Of a stretch of DNA of 64,000 bases, positions 43,186 through 55,751 are shown in pieces. The notes beneath the pieces are model-generated. The model saw only the letters and a program-made list of their open reading frames with translations, did no database searches and was not told the origin of the DNA. The first letter of the stretch is position 1. The number at the start of each line of letters is the position of its first letter. Source of the stretch: JAJFUE01 sp039683515 (GTDB lineage: Bacteria > Sumerlaeota > Sumerlaeia > MVZB01); contig JBDKRG010000016.1 in the NCBI GenBank assembly GCA_039683515.1, forward strand, positions 1-64,000. Direction: 5' to 3'. A program made the translations under genes and the position numbers.

Positions 43186-43264
43186 AACAGGTCTTTTGCG
43201 GCCAGCCCGGAAAAGGTTGGCGGCAGGGAAAGCAAGACGCGGAATGGGTCGCAGGACCCGGGCC

Positions 43265-43320
43265 GTTCTTTGAAATCTGAATAGAGAGCAGCAAAGGCAA
43301 TTCCAATTGGGAACGCCGAT
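43265..43320 (+). promoter_or_regulatory. boxA-like site and 5' half of pre-16S processing stem
   Basis: GTTCTTTGA (43265-43273) also occurs before the 23S gene (45488-45496), as expected of an antitermination boxA-type site. CTGAATAGAGAG (43277-43288) is exactly complementary to CTCTCTATTCAG at 45092-45103, and CCAATTGG/GCCGATGCG further in also pair with the far side, forming a likely RNase III stalk around 16S rRNA. Confidence 0.65.
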
Positions 43321-43427
43321 GCGGCCAGATCGTGTTCGGTAGATCCAGAGAGACAAATGGCGCTGATCGTCGCTTGAGTCGGTCAGTGGCCTTACAAAAT
43401 CTCCACGTAGTGGAACTCAAGTTCTAT

Positions 43428-44974
<1,547 letters not shown>

Positions 44975-45091
44975 GGGAAATCGGATGGGGCGCGCCTGAA
45001 TCAGGCACCAAGCGCCGCGTCCACTCTCCTAGGTCGATTGACCGGATGCGATCACATTGGCGCGTCGGCAACCGATTGGATTTCCGAAGCT

Positions 45092-45103
45092 CTCTCTATT
45101 CAG
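45092..45103 (+). other. 3' half of pre-16S processing stem
   Basis: CTCTCTATTCAG pairs exactly with 43277-43288 upstream of the 16S gene. Confidence 0.6.
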
Positions 45104-45170
45104 TTTTCAGCGAACGGCCTGGGGGCGGCCACGGGCGCGCTCAAAGCCGGCAAAGGTCCGAGACGAAAAG

Positions 45171-45247
45171 GGGCCTGTAGCTCAGGTGGTTAGAGCGCGC
45201 GCCTGATAAGCGCGAGGTCGGTAGTTCGAGTCTACCCAGGCCCACCA
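45171..45247 (+). tRNA. tRNA-Ile (GAT) in the rRNA spacer
   Basis: Acceptor GGGCCTG/CAGGCCC, anticodon loop CTGATAA (GAT, isoleucine), T arm with GTTCGAGTC, encoded CCA. Normal place between 16S and 23S. Confidence 0.95.
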
Positions 45248-45253
45248 TGATTG

Positions 45254-45316
45254 AGGAATGCGGAATGCGGATTGCGGAGTAAAATTCCGAAATCCGAAAT
45301 CCGAAATCCGAAATCG
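45254..45316. repeat. GGAATGCGG/CCGAAATCC repeat between spacer tRNAs
   Basis: GGAATGCGGAATGCGGATTG plus CGGA is followed by TTCCGAAATCCGAAATCCGA and more of the same: an imperfect inverted pair of word repeats filling the gap between tRNA-Ile and tRNA-Ala. It belongs to the family at 6326-6456. Confidence 0.85.
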
Positions 45317-45321
45317 GGTTG

Positions 45322-45397
45322 GGGGCTGTAGCTCAGCTGGGAGAGCGCGGGCTTTGCAAGCCTGAGGTCAGGGGTTCGATCCCCCTCAGCTCCACCA
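45322..45397 (+). tRNA. tRNA-Ala (TGC) in the rRNA spacer
   Basis: Acceptor GGGGCTG/CAGCTCC (one G-T pair), anticodon stem CGGGC/GCCTG with loop TTTGCAA (TGC, alanine), T arm with GGTTCGATCC, encoded CCA. Confidence 0.95.
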
Positions 45398-45487
45398 AGC
45401 CCGCATCGACGGATCAAGACTCCACGCCAGGGCACCACGAGACAGGGCGCTTTGGCGTGGATTCTTGAGCCTTGCAGAAGGTTCGCT

Positions 45488-45565
45488 GTTCTTTGACAGA
45501 CGAGTGATAAGAGTAATCAGCATGACGAAAGTCATGAACCAGGCGTCTTCCGCCGGGAGGCGGAT
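45488..45565 (+). promoter_or_regulatory. Second boxA-like site and 5' half of pre-23S stem
   Basis: GTTCTTTGA repeats the boxA-like word. CATGAACCAGGCGTCTT plus CCGCCGGGAGGCGGA (45533-45565) is nearly complementary to 48572-48608 after the 23S gene, giving the pre-23S processing stalk. Confidence 0.6.
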
Positions 45566-45591
45566 AGATTTCTGTTCCCGAGATAGCCAAA

Positions 45592-48545
<2,954 letters not shown>

Positions 48546-48654
48546 TAATTTTTCTCTCTCTCGAATGGCAATCTTCCGCCCTCCCCGGCGTAAGATGCCT
48601 GGTCCATGGCTTCGTTCGATTACTCGACTGCATCACTCGTCCGTCTATATAGGT

Positions 48655-48773
48655 TTCCCGGTGGCCAGAGCGAGGGGGTCACACCCGTTCCCATTCCGAA
48701 CACGGCCGTTAAGCCCCTCCGCGCCGATGGTACTTGGCTCAGTGGGTCTGGGAGAGTAGGTCGCTGCCGGGGA
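48655..48773 (+). rRNA. rrf: 5S ribosomal RNA
   Basis: The conserved core GGGGTCACACCCGTTCCCAT, GAACACGGCCGTTAAGCCCC and GGGAGAGTAGGTCGCTGCC are present; ends TTCCCGG and CCGGGGA pair. Confidence 0.93.
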
Positions 48774-48780
48774 TATTTTA

Positions 48781-48810
48781 GCCGCCCCGCGAATTTCTTC
48801 GCGGGGCGGC
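48781..48810 (+). terminator. rRNA operon terminator
   Basis: GCCGCCCCGCGAA and TTCGCGGGGCGGC form a perfect 13-bp stem around a 4-base loop, followed by TTCGCATTTT. Confidence 0.8.
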
Positions 48811-48832
48811 TTCGCATTTTGGTGCTTGGGAT

Positions 48833-48928
48833 GGGTCTTTTGCGTCCTGTGGGTTTTATGGGTCGTGACGATTTCAGTTGATCATAACCTTCATTGGACG
48901 CATAAGACCCACAGGACACATAAGACCA
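48833..48928. repeat. GGGTCTTATG/CATAAGACCC inverted word repeat
   Basis: GGGTCTTTTGCGTCCTGTGG plus GTTTTATGGGTC faces GGACGCATAAGACCCACAGG plus ACACATAAGACC. The arms are imperfect complements. A further partial copy (GACGCATAAGACCCATAG) lies at 49181-49199, inside the start of the DUF6056-like gene. This accounts for much of the 377-base gap after 5S. Confidence 0.7.
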
Positions 48929-48957
48929 ATCATCCCGACCTTACAGGAGACCGCCCC

Positions 48958-49101
48958 ATGCCCGAAGATTTCATCCCTCCCCAGGGGAATCACAAAAAAC
49001 GGCTCTCCTACGACTACGAAACTTTTTGCGGATTTATCGAAGCCCGTTCCGTCGTGCGAAGCAGATTTTTCTTGATCAATTTGGAATCCGCGAACGCATG
49101 A
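48958..49101 (+). pseudogene. Probable remnant of a four-helix-bundle (23S IVS-like) protein gene
   Basis: A 47-codon frame with GGAG 9 bases before its ATG begins MPEDFIPPQGNHKKRLSY, which resembles the start of the four-helix-bundle suffix-domain family often found beside rRNA or repeats (normal length about 120-140 aa). After this the sequence (YDYETFCGFIEARSVVRSR) fits poorly and the frame stops early. A deletion is likely. It could instead be a real short protein. Based on memory of the family N-terminus only. Confidence 0.35.
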
Positions 49102-49150
49102 TGCGCGCCCGACTTGATGCTCGAAAACGCCGAAAAATAAAGTAAATGGG

Positions 49151-50581
49151 ATGAGTCATAGGAACTATTGGACCCAGATGACGCATAAGACCCATAGATA
49201 TTTCTGCCACCTTCTATTGCTGGCCTCGCTTTTCTGCACGGCCGTCCATTTTTTCTTCCTCTTCCACGCCTCCCCCGCCCGCGACGACTTCAACCGCGCC
49301 TCGGTCGCCGGGCCGCTCGTCAAATCCGTCATCGAGTTTCACCAAACCTGGTCGGGCCGCTGGTCGGCGACCGCGCTTCAGATCGCCCTGGGCCGCAATT
49401 TCGACCTGATCGGCCACTACCCGGCCCTCATCTTTCCGTTTACATTGATTTTTTTCCTCGGCTGCCTGGGTTTCATCTCGCTCGTGGCCGCGCCGTCGGC
49501 CACTCGCTTCGCCCGGATCGGCCTGGCGTGGCTGCTGTCGTGCCTCATCTGGCTGAACCTGCCCGAGCCGGGCGAGGTCCTCTACTGGCTCACCGGCGCG
49601 GTCGAATACCTTTTGCCCGTGATGTTGGGCGTGATCGTTCTGGCGTGGCTGGCCCGGGCCGAAGCCTCGCGCCCGACGCTTCGCTATATCCACGCGGCCG
49701 GCCTGGCGCTCGCCACGTTGTTCATGACCGGCCTCCACGACATCCTCGGCCTGTATTTTATCTGCGTTTTGCTCCTGATCCTGATTTACCGCCTCGCCCG
49801 CAAAATGAAGGCCGGGCTTCTGCCGCTCCTGATCGCGGTCGCCGCGGCCGGGTTTCTCCTGACGATCGCGACGCCCGGCGTCTCGGCCCGCCGCGCGGCG
49901 TATGCGTCGCTCGCTCCCGAAGCCGGCGGCCTGCTTCTGCGCGGTTTACTCAAAACGGCCCAAATTTTCTGCGCCCAGTTCCTGCTTGCCCCGAGCCTGA
50001 TCCTGGGCAGCCTGCTCGTGCTTGCCGCCGGCGCCGGCCGCCAGCTGGGTCCGCGCTGGCTCGAGCGCGACCGCGCCTTTTTCCGGATCGCTTTCCCGAT
50101 CCTCGCGATCGCCTCGCCGCTCGGCTTGATGCTGGTCGTGATGCTGGGCGGCCTCTACGATCCGCCCCCGCGACTGGTCGACGCCGCATTCATCATTTTT
50201 GTTTTTGGCTGGGTCCTGGGCCTCATCGCCTGGATGCCGCCCGAGCCCGTGACGCTCGCGCCCCGCGCGCGCCGGCTGCTTTCGGCGGCGTTTGTTCTTT
50301 TCATTCTGGCCTTCTTCACGTCGGGCAATTCCTACCGCGCGGCCAGCGACGCCGTCATGCGGCTGCGGCCATATGCCCGGGCCACCCATGCCCGCACCGC
50401 CCAAATGCGGTCGGCCGCCGCCGATCCCCGCGCGCGCGTGACGCTCGCTCCCCTGCCCCGGCGGCCGCTCCTGTACCCGGATGCCGAAATCTCCCCCGAC
50501 CCCGGCCACCCGCTCAACCGTGGTTATGCCGCCTTCTTCGGGGTTGCCTCCGTCCGGCTGAACGACCCGCATGCCCGGTAG
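49151..50581 (+). CDS. DUF6056-like polytopic membrane protein
   Basis: A 476-aa membrane protein with about eleven hydrophobic segments. The first loop RDDFNRASVAGPLVKSVIEF, then HQTWSGRWSATALQIALGRN, and later PGEVLYWLTGAVEYLLPVML match the DUF6056 pattern (D-D-F, W-S-G-R, Y-W-x-T-G-x-x-x-Y). Such proteins resemble GT-C sugar transferases and are found in surface polysaccharide loci; activity is unproven. The first sixteen residues (MSHRNYWTQMTHKTHR) are encoded partly by a GACGCATAAGACCC word repeat, so the N-terminus has been built from or invaded by a repeat, or translation starts further in. Confidence 0.6.
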   Translation: MSHRNYWTQMTHKTHRYFCHLLLLASLFCTAVHFFFLFHASPARDDFNRASVAGPLVKSVIEFHQTWSGRWSATALQIALGRNFDLIGHYPALIFPFTLIFFLGCLGFISLVAAPSATRFARIGLAWLLSCLIWLNLPEPGEVLYWLTGAVEYLLPVMLGVIVLAWLARAEASRPTLRYIHAAGLALATLFMTGLHDILGLYFICVLLLILIYRLARKMKAGLLPLLIAVAAAGFLLTIATPGVSARRAAYASLAPEAGGLLLRGLLKTAQIFCAQFLLAPSLILGSLLVLAAGAGRQLGPRWLERDRAFFRIAFPILAIASPLGLMLVVMLGGLYDPPPRLVDAAFIIFVFGWVLGLIAWMPPEPVTLAPRARRLLSAAFVLFILAFFTSGNSYRAASDAVMRLRPYARATHARTAQMRSAAADPRARVTLAPLPRRPLLYPDAEISPDPGHPLNRGYAAFFGVASVRLNDPHAR

Positions 50582-50636
50582 TTTCGCGCAACAAATCGAA
50601 TGAATTTCACGGCTTACCCTGTATAGTGGAACCACC

Positions 50637-52340
50637 ATGCATTTCGTGCTCCTCGAGATCCTTGCTATCGGCTTTCTGGCGGCGCTGGCGCTGGGGTATG
50701 TCACGCATCGGCTAAGGCTCTCGCCGATCGTCGGTTATCTGATTGCCGGCTTTATCGTCGGGCCGCATTCGCCGGGGTTTACGGCCAATGCCACGCTGGC
50801 CGGCCAGCTTGCCGAGGTCGGCGTGATCCTGCTGATGTTCGGCGTCGGGTTGCACTTCGACCTCAAGGACCTTCTTGCCGTCCGCAGGATCGCCATCCCC
50901 GGCGCCGTGGTCCAGAGCCTTGCCGCGACGGTCGTCGGGTCGGCGGTGGCATGGGCCGCCGGTCTCACGATGAGCGCCGGGCTGGTGCTCGGCATGGCGA
51001 TTTCGGTCGCGAGCACTGTCGTGCTGATGCGCGTCCTGATGGACAATGATCAGCTCGACACGATCCACGGCCATGTCGCGGTCGGCTGGCTGATCGTCGA
51101 GGACATATTCACGGTCATCATCCTGGTTCTGCTGCCGGCGCTGGCGGTGATTTTCAACGTCTCGGAGCAAAGCGAGGGGCCGGGGATTTTCAGCGCGCTC
51201 GGGATGGCGCTGGTCAAACTGGCGGCGCTTTCGGTGCTGGTGCTGTTCATTGGCGGCCGGGTGATCCCGAGGCTGATGGAGCACATCGCGCGGATTCGCT
51301 CGCGCGAGCTCTTTACGCTGACCGTGCTGGCCGTCGCGATCGCGATCGCCACGGTTTCGGCCGAACTCTTCGGCACTTCGGTCGCCCTGGGCGCGTTCCT
51401 GGCCGGCCTCGTCGTCGGCAAGACCAACCTGAGCCATCAGGCCGCGGCCGACGTCCTGCCGATGCGCGACGCCTTCGCGGTCCTGTTCTTCATCTCGATC
51501 GGCATGCTGTTTGACCCCGCGTTCCTGGTTCAAAAGCCGCTGCTGATCCTCGCCTGCCTCGGCATCATCCTGATCGTGAAGCCGCTCACGGCAGGGATTG
51601 TTGTGGTCGCGCTCGGCTGGTCTGTGCGCACTGCCCTGACGGTCGCGATCGGTCTGGCGCAGATCGGTGAGTTCTCGTTCATCCTCGCCCAGCAGGCTAA
51701 CCAGCTCGACCTCCTGCCGGCCGAGGGGTTCAGCGTGCTGGTCGTGTGCGCGCTGATCTCGATCGCGCTCAACCCCGTGCTTTTCCGGCTGGTCGGGCCG
51801 GCGGAAAATTTCCTGCGGCGCTCGCCCCGGCTGTGGCACTACCTCAATCGCCGCGCCGAGTCCAAGGGCCAGGCCGCGAACCTCGCCACCGCCAGGACGC
51901 TCGGCCGGCTCGAAGCGACCCGCGCGATCGTCATCGGCTTCGGCCCGGTCGGCCGGCGCGTGACCGGCATCCTGCGCGAGTTCGCCATCGAGCCGGTGAT
52001 CATCGACCTCAACGTCGACACGGTGAACAACCTGGTCGAGCTCGGCACGGCGGCGATCTACGGCGACGGCGGCCGCGACGAAATCCTGCGCGCCGCCGGC
52101 ATCGAACGCGCCGACTACCTGCTCATCACGCTCCCCGACCTGTCGGCCTCGATCGCGGCCATCGCCCACGCCCGCGAACTGAATCCCTCGATCAAGATTC
52201 TGGTCCGCGCCCGCTTCCTCGACGCGCGCGGCATCCTCGAGAACCTCGGCGTCACCGCCATCTCCTTCGAGGAAGAGGAGGTCGCCAAGGCCATGGCCGG
52301 CCTCCTCGTCAATGAGGTGCCGCAGAAATCCGATTGGTAG
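50637..52340 (+). CDS. CPA2-family K+/H+ antiporter with RCK (TrkA-N) domain
   Basis: A 567-aa cation/proton antiporter of the Kef/YbaL type in the inner membrane. The N-terminal two thirds hold about twelve helices, including LSPIVGYLIAGFIVGPHSPG, EVGVILLMFGVGLHFDLKDL, the exchanger signature LIVEDIFTVIILVLLPAL with the Asp, and ALGAFLAGLVVGKTNLSHQA. From about residue 415 a Rossmann RCK domain begins: TRAIVIGFGPVGRRVTGILR (GxGxxG) and PVIIDLNVDTVNNL. No C-terminal TrkA-C is visible. It adjusts potassium and pH. A TATAGT box at 50622 may be the -10 element. The stop codon TAG is fused to the AGAGCGCTTGACG element. Confidence 0.9.
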   Translation: MHFVLLEILAIGFLAALALGYVTHRLRLSPIVGYLIAGFIVGPHSPGFTANATLAGQLAEVGVILLMFGVGLHFDLKDLLAVRRIAIPGAVVQSLAATVVGSAVAWAAGLTMSAGLVLGMAISVASTVVLMRVLMDNDQLDTIHGHVAVGWLIVEDIFTVIILVLLPALAVIFNVSEQSEGPGIFSALGMALVKLAALSVLVLFIGGRVIPRLMEHIARIRSRELFTLTVLAVAIAIATVSAELFGTSVALGAFLAGLVVGKTNLSHQAAADVLPMRDAFAVLFFISIGMLFDPAFLVQKPLLILACLGIILIVKPLTAGIVVVALGWSVRTALTVAIGLAQIGEFSFILAQQANQLDLLPAEGFSVLVVCALISIALNPVLFRLVGPAENFLRRSPRLWHYLNRRAESKGQAANLATARTLGRLEATRAIVIGFGPVGRRVTGILREFAIEPVIIDLNVDTVNNLVELGTAAIYGDGGRDEILRAAGIERADYLLITLPDLSASIAAIAHARELNPSIKILVRARFLDARGILENLGVTAISFEEEEVAKAMAGLLVNEVPQKSDW

Positions 52341-52403
52341 AGCGCTTGACGATAATTTTCCGTTCGTGCTCGTGCTCGTGCTCGTAATCGTAATCGTAAT
52401 CGA
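52339..52403. repeat. Core plus GCTCGTAATCG word repeat (inverted copy)
   Basis: AGAGCGCTTGACGATAATTT plus TCCG, then CGTGCTCGTGCTCGTGCTCG, then three TAATCG words: the reverse complement of the copies at 113 and 1343. It starts within the antiporter stop codon. Confidence 0.8.
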
Positions 52404-52454
52404 ACCAATCACCGACTCTTGAAACTGATAACCATTGGGATCGTGCTGATTGCC

Positions 52455-52477
52455 GGAAAACTTTTGTCAACCGCTCT
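52455..52477. repeat. GGAAAACTTTTGTCAA core copy
   Basis: GGAAAACTTTTGTCAACC plus GCTCT, inverted relative to the copy at 52339-52362; the two cores bracket the 90 bases between them. Confidence 0.7.
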
Positions 52478-52522
52478 AAAATTCGTTGCAAACTTTTCGC
52501 TCCCCTGTTCGTCTAACTGTTG

Positions 52523-53890
52523 ATGGCTGAGCGGGAAAAAAGATCCGTCGGGCGCTGGCTTCTGCGCATCGTCTTTGCTTCGATCGCGGCCGTCTTCTTA
52601 TTGATTGCGATCGGCGTCATCGTTCTCTACAGCCGGCCGCGGCCGAGCGCGGAGTCCCTCGCCGCGGCCGAGGAGCGCTACCGCGAAGTGCGCGCGCTGT
52701 ATCCCGGCGCCACGACGACCACGCTCGCAGCCGTGGCCGCGAGCCCCACGCCTGCGGCGCCGGCAACGACCGAAACCCTTCAGGCCCGCTGCGACCGCCT
52801 TTACCTCGATCTTCTCGTCCCGGCCGATTTCATGGACGGCCTCAATCCTTATCGTTTGAAAGACAAAATGGATTCGGCGCGGCAGCTTGCCGGGTTGTTC
52901 GACTCGGGCGTGCGCGTGTCGGCCGAGGCCAGGAGCCATTACCGGCATGTCCACAACCGCGCCCTGATGGCCATGGCCGACTACCTGTGGCAGGACGCCG
53001 TGCCGACCGGGATGCAGATGGGCGATTCGTATGATTTCAAGGATCCGGATCCCGCCGCTCGCGCAAAAAGGTTCGAGCGCCTGATCCTCACCCTGAAGTA
53101 CCTGCGTATGATCGATTGCTCGGGCGAGCAATGGAACAATCAGGCGATGAAGTGCCTGAACCTGTATGCGATTCAGATGGAAAAACTCCCGCCGGAGTTG
53201 GCGGCGATCGACCTTGGGCTGATTTCTCCCCGCCGCGTGCTGGATTTCCAAGCCATTGTCGCGCTGCAACTGGACTACCTGCGCGATGCGCGAAAAGTTT
53301 ATGAGCAGATGATGAAGCCGGGAGTTGTTTTTCAATACGTCCATGAACATGAATTCCGAACTGAACACGGCGATTGGTTTATTAAGGCGAGCAAGTATCT
53401 GGCCTGTGCCGCCTCGGCCGTATTGTACCCGCCGCTTTATGGCGCGAAAACTCTTGATCAGGCGCTCAAATTCGAAAAGGCGCATCACGATTACGCGGCG
53501 GCATTGGCGAAGGGGCCGTCCGTCCCGCCGGTGATGATGTTTTCGCCGTTGGGGCGCGAGATGCGGCTTTATTCGCGGCTTGTGGCGGGCGCGATCGGTC
53601 TGCGCCGCGGCGACCCGATCCCGCCGCCCGAGCAGATCGGCCCCGATTCGTACTTCTTCGATCCGGTCCTGCAGAAGCCTTACAAAATGTATCGGGAACG
53701 CAACGTGCACTCGTCCGATCCGCAGTCCGCCGCGTATCTGTATATCCGGCGGCCGTACGTTGTCGAATCGGGCGTGATTCAGGAATACGACATCATCCGC
53801 ATCCCGCTTCCGTCCGATCACCCCGGGCTCGAGAATGTTCCCGGGTTAAGGTATGGCGACATGGATCAAAACACGAAATACACGAAATAA
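52523..53890 (+). CDS. Single-pass membrane protein of unknown function
   Basis: A 455-aa protein. Residues about 13-36 form a signal anchor (WLLRIVFASIAAVFLLIAIG and on), after a basic start (AEREKRSVGR). A low-complexity Thr/Ala/Pro linker (TTTTLAAVAASPTPAAPATT) leads to a mostly helical soluble part facing the periplasm, with RCDRLYLDLLVPADFMDGLN and YVVESGVIQEYDIIRIPLPS near the end. No family recognised. The ATG at 52523 is preferred to the TTG before it. The final residues NTKYTK and the stop are encoded by ACACGAAATACACGAAATAA, a word repeat that continues past the gene, so the C-terminus is partly repeat-derived. Confidence 0.6.
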   Translation: MAEREKRSVGRWLLRIVFASIAAVFLLIAIGVIVLYSRPRPSAESLAAAEERYREVRALYPGATTTTLAAVAASPTPAAPATTETLQARCDRLYLDLLVPADFMDGLNPYRLKDKMDSARQLAGLFDSGVRVSAEARSHYRHVHNRALMAMADYLWQDAVPTGMQMGDSYDFKDPDPAARAKRFERLILTLKYLRMIDCSGEQWNNQAMKCLNLYAIQMEKLPPELAAIDLGLISPRRVLDFQAIVALQLDYLRDARKVYEQMMKPGVVFQYVHEHEFRTEHGDWFIKASKYLACAASAVLYPPLYGAKTLDQALKFEKAHHDYAAALAKGPSVPPVMMFSPLGREMRLYSRLVAGAIGLRRGDPIPPPEQIGPDSYFFDPVLQKPYKMYRERNVHSSDPQSAAYLYIRRPYVVESGVIQEYDIIRIPLPSDHPGLENVPGLRYGDMDQNTKYTK

Positions 53891-53930
53891 AATCACCACG
53901 AATATTCACGAAAATATTGCATTCTCCGCA
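53871..53930. repeat. CACGAAATA word repeat at a gene end
   Basis: ACACGAAATACACGAAATAA, then ATCACCACGAATATTCACGA: tandem CACGAA words spanning the stop codon of the preceding gene. The following bases contain TCTCCGCATCTC words and a distant complement TTTATTTCGTGTTTTG. Confidence 0.6.
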
Positions 53931-53994
53931 TCTCTGCCCATCTCCGCATCTCCGCGACAAACGCTTTTTTATTTCGTGTTTTGAATTTCGAAAA

Positions 53995-54017
53995 TCCCTC
54001 GCTCACGCTCGGGCTAC
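53995..54017. repeat. GTAGCCC repeat at mqnC end (inverted copy)
   Basis: On the minus strand GTAGCCCGAGCGTGAGCG plus AGGGA, identical to the murQ copy. The TGA inside it is the mqnC stop codon, and the preceding codons for the last residues (V-A-R-A) also lie in the repeat. Confidence 0.85.
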
Positions 54018-55103
54018 CGCATGATAAAAGAAATCGCGCTGCTGGAGCTTATAGCCGAGTTCCTCGGCCCAGCGGCGCATCTCGGCGACGGAGTACTTGT
54101 AGCTCGTGCCGGCGGCGGCGACGACGTTTTCCTCGAGCATCAGGCTGCCCAGGTCGTTGACGCCGAACAGCAGCGCCATCTGCGCGATCTTGCTCCCCTG
54201 CGTCACCCAGCTGGCCTGGATATTCTGAATATGATCCAAATAAAGGCGCGCGATCGCGACCGTCTTGAGATAATCGGTCGCGCCGCCGCGCCGGCCGGCC
54301 TGGCGCGCGTTGCGCGACTGGAACGTCCACGGGATGAACGCCGTGAACCCGCCCGTCTCGTCCTGCAGATCCCTGACCCGGCGCAAATGCTCGACGCGCT
54401 CGGCGTTCGTCTCGATGATCCCGAGCATCATCGTCGCCGTCGTGCGCAGGCCGAGCCGGTGCGCCGCGCGCATGATCCCGATCCAGTCGTCGGCGCTGGT
54501 CTTGCCGGGCGAGATGATCCCGCGCACGCGGTCGCTCAGGATCTCGGCCCCCCCGCCGGGGATCGAGTCGAGCCCGGCCGCGACGAGCCGCTCGATCACG
54601 TCGTCCAGCTCGAGCCCGAATCTGTCGCGGAAGAACGAGAGCTCCGTCGGCGAGAACGCGTGGATGTGCAGGCCCGGGAACTCGGCCTTGAGCCAGCGCA
54701 GCAGCTCCTCGTACCACTCCAGCGGCAGGTCCGGGTGCAGGCCGCCCTGCAGCAGGATCTGGTTGCCGCCGGCCTCGCGCGTCTCGACGATCTTCCGCCG
54801 CATCTCGTCGCGCGTGATCACGTAGGCGTCGGCGTCGCCCGGCCGCCGGCTGAAGGCGCAGAACGAACAGCCGGTCACGCACACGTTCGTGTAGTTGATG
54901 TTGCGGTCGATGATGAACGTGACGGTCGGGTCCGGGTGCAGGCGAGCGCGCACGAGGTGCGCCGCGCGCCCCAAGGCCAGCAGGTCGTTGGTTTCGAACA
55001 GGCGGCAGGCATCGGCGTCGCCGAGGCGTTCGCCGGCGACGGCGCGCTCCAGGATCGGGTAAATCTCCTGGTCGGTGACGGTATCAGGAGAGACTTGATT
55101 CAT
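54003..55103 (-). CDS. mqnC: Cyclic dehypoxanthine futalosine synthase (radical SAM)
   Basis: MqnC closes dehypoxanthine futalosine to a spiro compound in the futalosine route to menaquinone. The 366-aa protein has the radical SAM cluster motif CVTGCSFCAF, preceded by RNINYTNVC, and family segments GGNQILLQGGLHPDLPLEWY, HAFSPTEL, SIPGGGAEILSDRVR and ATMMLGIIETNAERVEHL. Length and order match MqnC rather than MqnE. The C-terminal residues HAVARA and the stop are encoded by a GTAGCCC repeat. No other mqn gene is near, so the pathway is scattered. It implies menaquinone-based respiration. Confidence 0.93.
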   Translation of the reverse strand: MNQVSPDTVTDQEIYPILERAVAGERLGDADACRLFETNDLLALGRAAHLVRARLHPDPTVTFIIDRNINYTNVCVTGCSFCAFSRRPGDADAYVITRDEMRRKIVETREAGGNQILLQGGLHPDLPLEWYEELLRWLKAEFPGLHIHAFSPTELSFFRDRFGLELDDVIERLVAAGLDSIPGGGAEILSDRVRGIISPGKTSADDWIGIMRAAHRLGLRTTATMMLGIIETNAERVEHLRRVRDLQDETGGFTAFIPWTFQSRNARQAGRRGGATDYLKTVAIARLYLDHIQNIQASWVTQGSKIAQMALLFGVNDLGSLMLEENVVAAAGTSYKYSVAEMRRWAEELGYKLQQRDFFYHAVARA

Positions 55104-55119
55104 GGTTCGAAAAAATCAC

Positions 55120-55181
55120 TTCACCACGGCGACACGGAGAAGGATCGGATTTCTCCATGTCTCTGTGTCTGCGTGGTTCAA
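55120..55181. repeat. Second CCACGG/CACGGAG inverted repeat
   Basis: TTCACCACGGCGACACGGAG plus AA faces TTCTCCATGTCTCTGTGTCT plus GCGTGGTTCAA, an imperfect version of the perfect repeat at 29651-29774. The stop codon of the response regulator gene lies inside the right arm. Confidence 0.8.
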
Positions 55182-55636
55182 TCGGCTTTTTCGGCCAGCA
55201 CCTCGCGGACGGCCTTGACGATCGCCTCGGGCAGGAACGGCTTGGAAAGGAACCGCGCCACGCCGAGCCGCTTCGCCCATTCCTCGTCGGTGATGTTTTC
55301 CTCGCTGGCCACGCTCGTCATCACGATCACCGGAACCGGCGCCAGCGACGGGTCCTGATGCAGCGTCGCGAGCACCTGGTAGCCGTTCATGCGCGGCATC
55401 TTGATGTCGAGCAGGATGATCGCCGGCTTGCGGTCGCGCACCATCGCCAGCCCGATCTCGCCGTTGGGGGCGGTCATCACGCTGAAGCCCTCGGCCTCGA
55501 ACGCGAACTTCAGGATCTGCGCGAGGTCCTGCTCGTCCTCGATGATGGCGACGAGCGGCCCCTTGTGTTCGTCATGCTTTTTTGCCGGTGCGGCTTTGCG
55601 TGTGAAGAAACTGAACATGGCCATCCCCAGGCCCAT
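55178..55636 (-). CDS. Receiver-only response regulator
   Basis: A single CheY-like receiver domain (about 146-152 aa, depending on start) after a short basic N-terminus (FSFFTRKAAPAKKHDEHKG). Phosphorylation site and pocket are intact: acidic pair EDE in VAIIEDEQDLAQIL, Asp in IILLDIKMPRMNGY, Thr in PVIVMTSVAS and Lys in FLSKPFLPEA. No output domain, so it signals by protein contact. ATGs at 55636, 55624 and 55618 are possible; GGGAG before 55636 is the best ribosome site though 12 bases away. No kinase gene is nearby. The stop lies in a repeat. Confidence 0.85.
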   Translation of the reverse strand: MGLGMAMFSFFTRKAAPAKKHDEHKGPLVAIIEDEQDLAQILKFAFEAEGFSVMTAPNGEIGLAMVRDRKPAIILLDIKMPRMNGYQVLATLHQDPSLAPVPVIVMTSVASEENITDEEWAKRLGVARFLSKPFLPEAIVKAVREVLAEKAD

Positions 55637-55751
55637 AACGGACCATGCTCCCTTATACCGGATATAAAAATAACATGCAAGTAGGTCGGCGCCCGGCACG
55701 CGGCCGGCCCTGTGGCCCTTTGGGTCCCTTCCCGCCGCCGCCGGAAGGCGG

